This document shows positions 5,403 through 5,434 of a DNA stretch of 5,434 nucleotides, piece by piece. Position numbers and translations under genes: made by a program. Under the pieces are notes generated by a model. That model saw only the letters and a list, made by a program, of their open reading frames with translations, had not been told where the DNA came from and did no database searches. Position 1 is the first letter of the stretch. Every line of letters starts with the position of its first letter. Source of the DNA: an uncultured Eubacteriales bacterium (GTDB taxonomy: Bacteria > Bacillota_A > Clostridia > Lachnospirales > Cellulosilyticaceae); contig USPX01000151.1 in NCBI GenBank assembly GCA_900556665.1, forward strand, positions 1 through 5,434, given 5' to 3'.

Positions 5403-5434
5403 TAAAAAAGGCCATGAAATTCTCATAGTCTTTT
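5403..5434 (-). terminator. Probable terminator of a gene beyond the right edge
   Basis: The minus-strand RNA folds CUAUGA/UCAUGG around the loop GAAUU. The stem is extended by AAAAG/CUUUU across one A-C mismatch, and a U6 run follows (A-run 5403-5408 on the plus strand). The gene it would serve is outside the window. The flanking A-run means it could also act on a plus-strand transcript. Confidence 0.65.

Overview
The window is AT-rich Firmicutes (clostridial) DNA. The genes have strong AGGAGG-type ribosome binding sites, TATAAT-like promoters and U-tract terminators, and there is a tandem glycine riboswitch. A secreted, dockerin-free GH9 cellulase with a CBM3 module and a PGGETTN linker points to an anaerobic, fibre-degrading Lachnospiraceae-type organism. 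Cellulosilyticum-like is my best guess, but this is inference from protein style and not a database match.

All three genes are on the minus strand, so the window reads right to left. (1) 5403-5434: a probable terminator of a gene lying off the right edge. (2) 5312-4176: a metallophosphoesterase-fold protein whose second metal site looks lost, with an unrecognised C-terminal region of about 165 residues. It ends at a 17-bp-stem terminator (4109-4164). (3) 4125-4097: a promoter whose -35 box lies inside that terminator stem. It drives a tandem glycine riboswitch (about 4070-3890), a 195-nt expression platform ending in a hairpin that is both terminator-like and SD-masking (3740-3695), and an AGCS-family sodium:amino-acid symporter (3694-2336). 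(4) 2300-2250: a long-stem terminator. (5) 2254-2161: candidate promoter boxes for the cellulase and a 29-bp inverted repeat built on two ACATGT palindromes. (6) 2066-69: the GH9-linker-CBM3 cellulase. Positions 1-68 hold no supported gene.

Each gene has its own promoter region and terminator, so these are three separate transcription units rather than one operon. The symporter is expected to respond to cell glycine, and the cellulase to an unidentified regulator. There is no functional link between the three beyond adjacency. I see no mobile element, CRISPR array, tRNA or rRNA. The most notable points are the selective loss of site-2 metal ligands in the phosphoesterase, the synonymous-only 21-bp minisatellite with periodic internal SD-like hexamers in the cellulase linker, the overlapping terminator/promoter, and the ACATGT dyad upstream of the cellulase.
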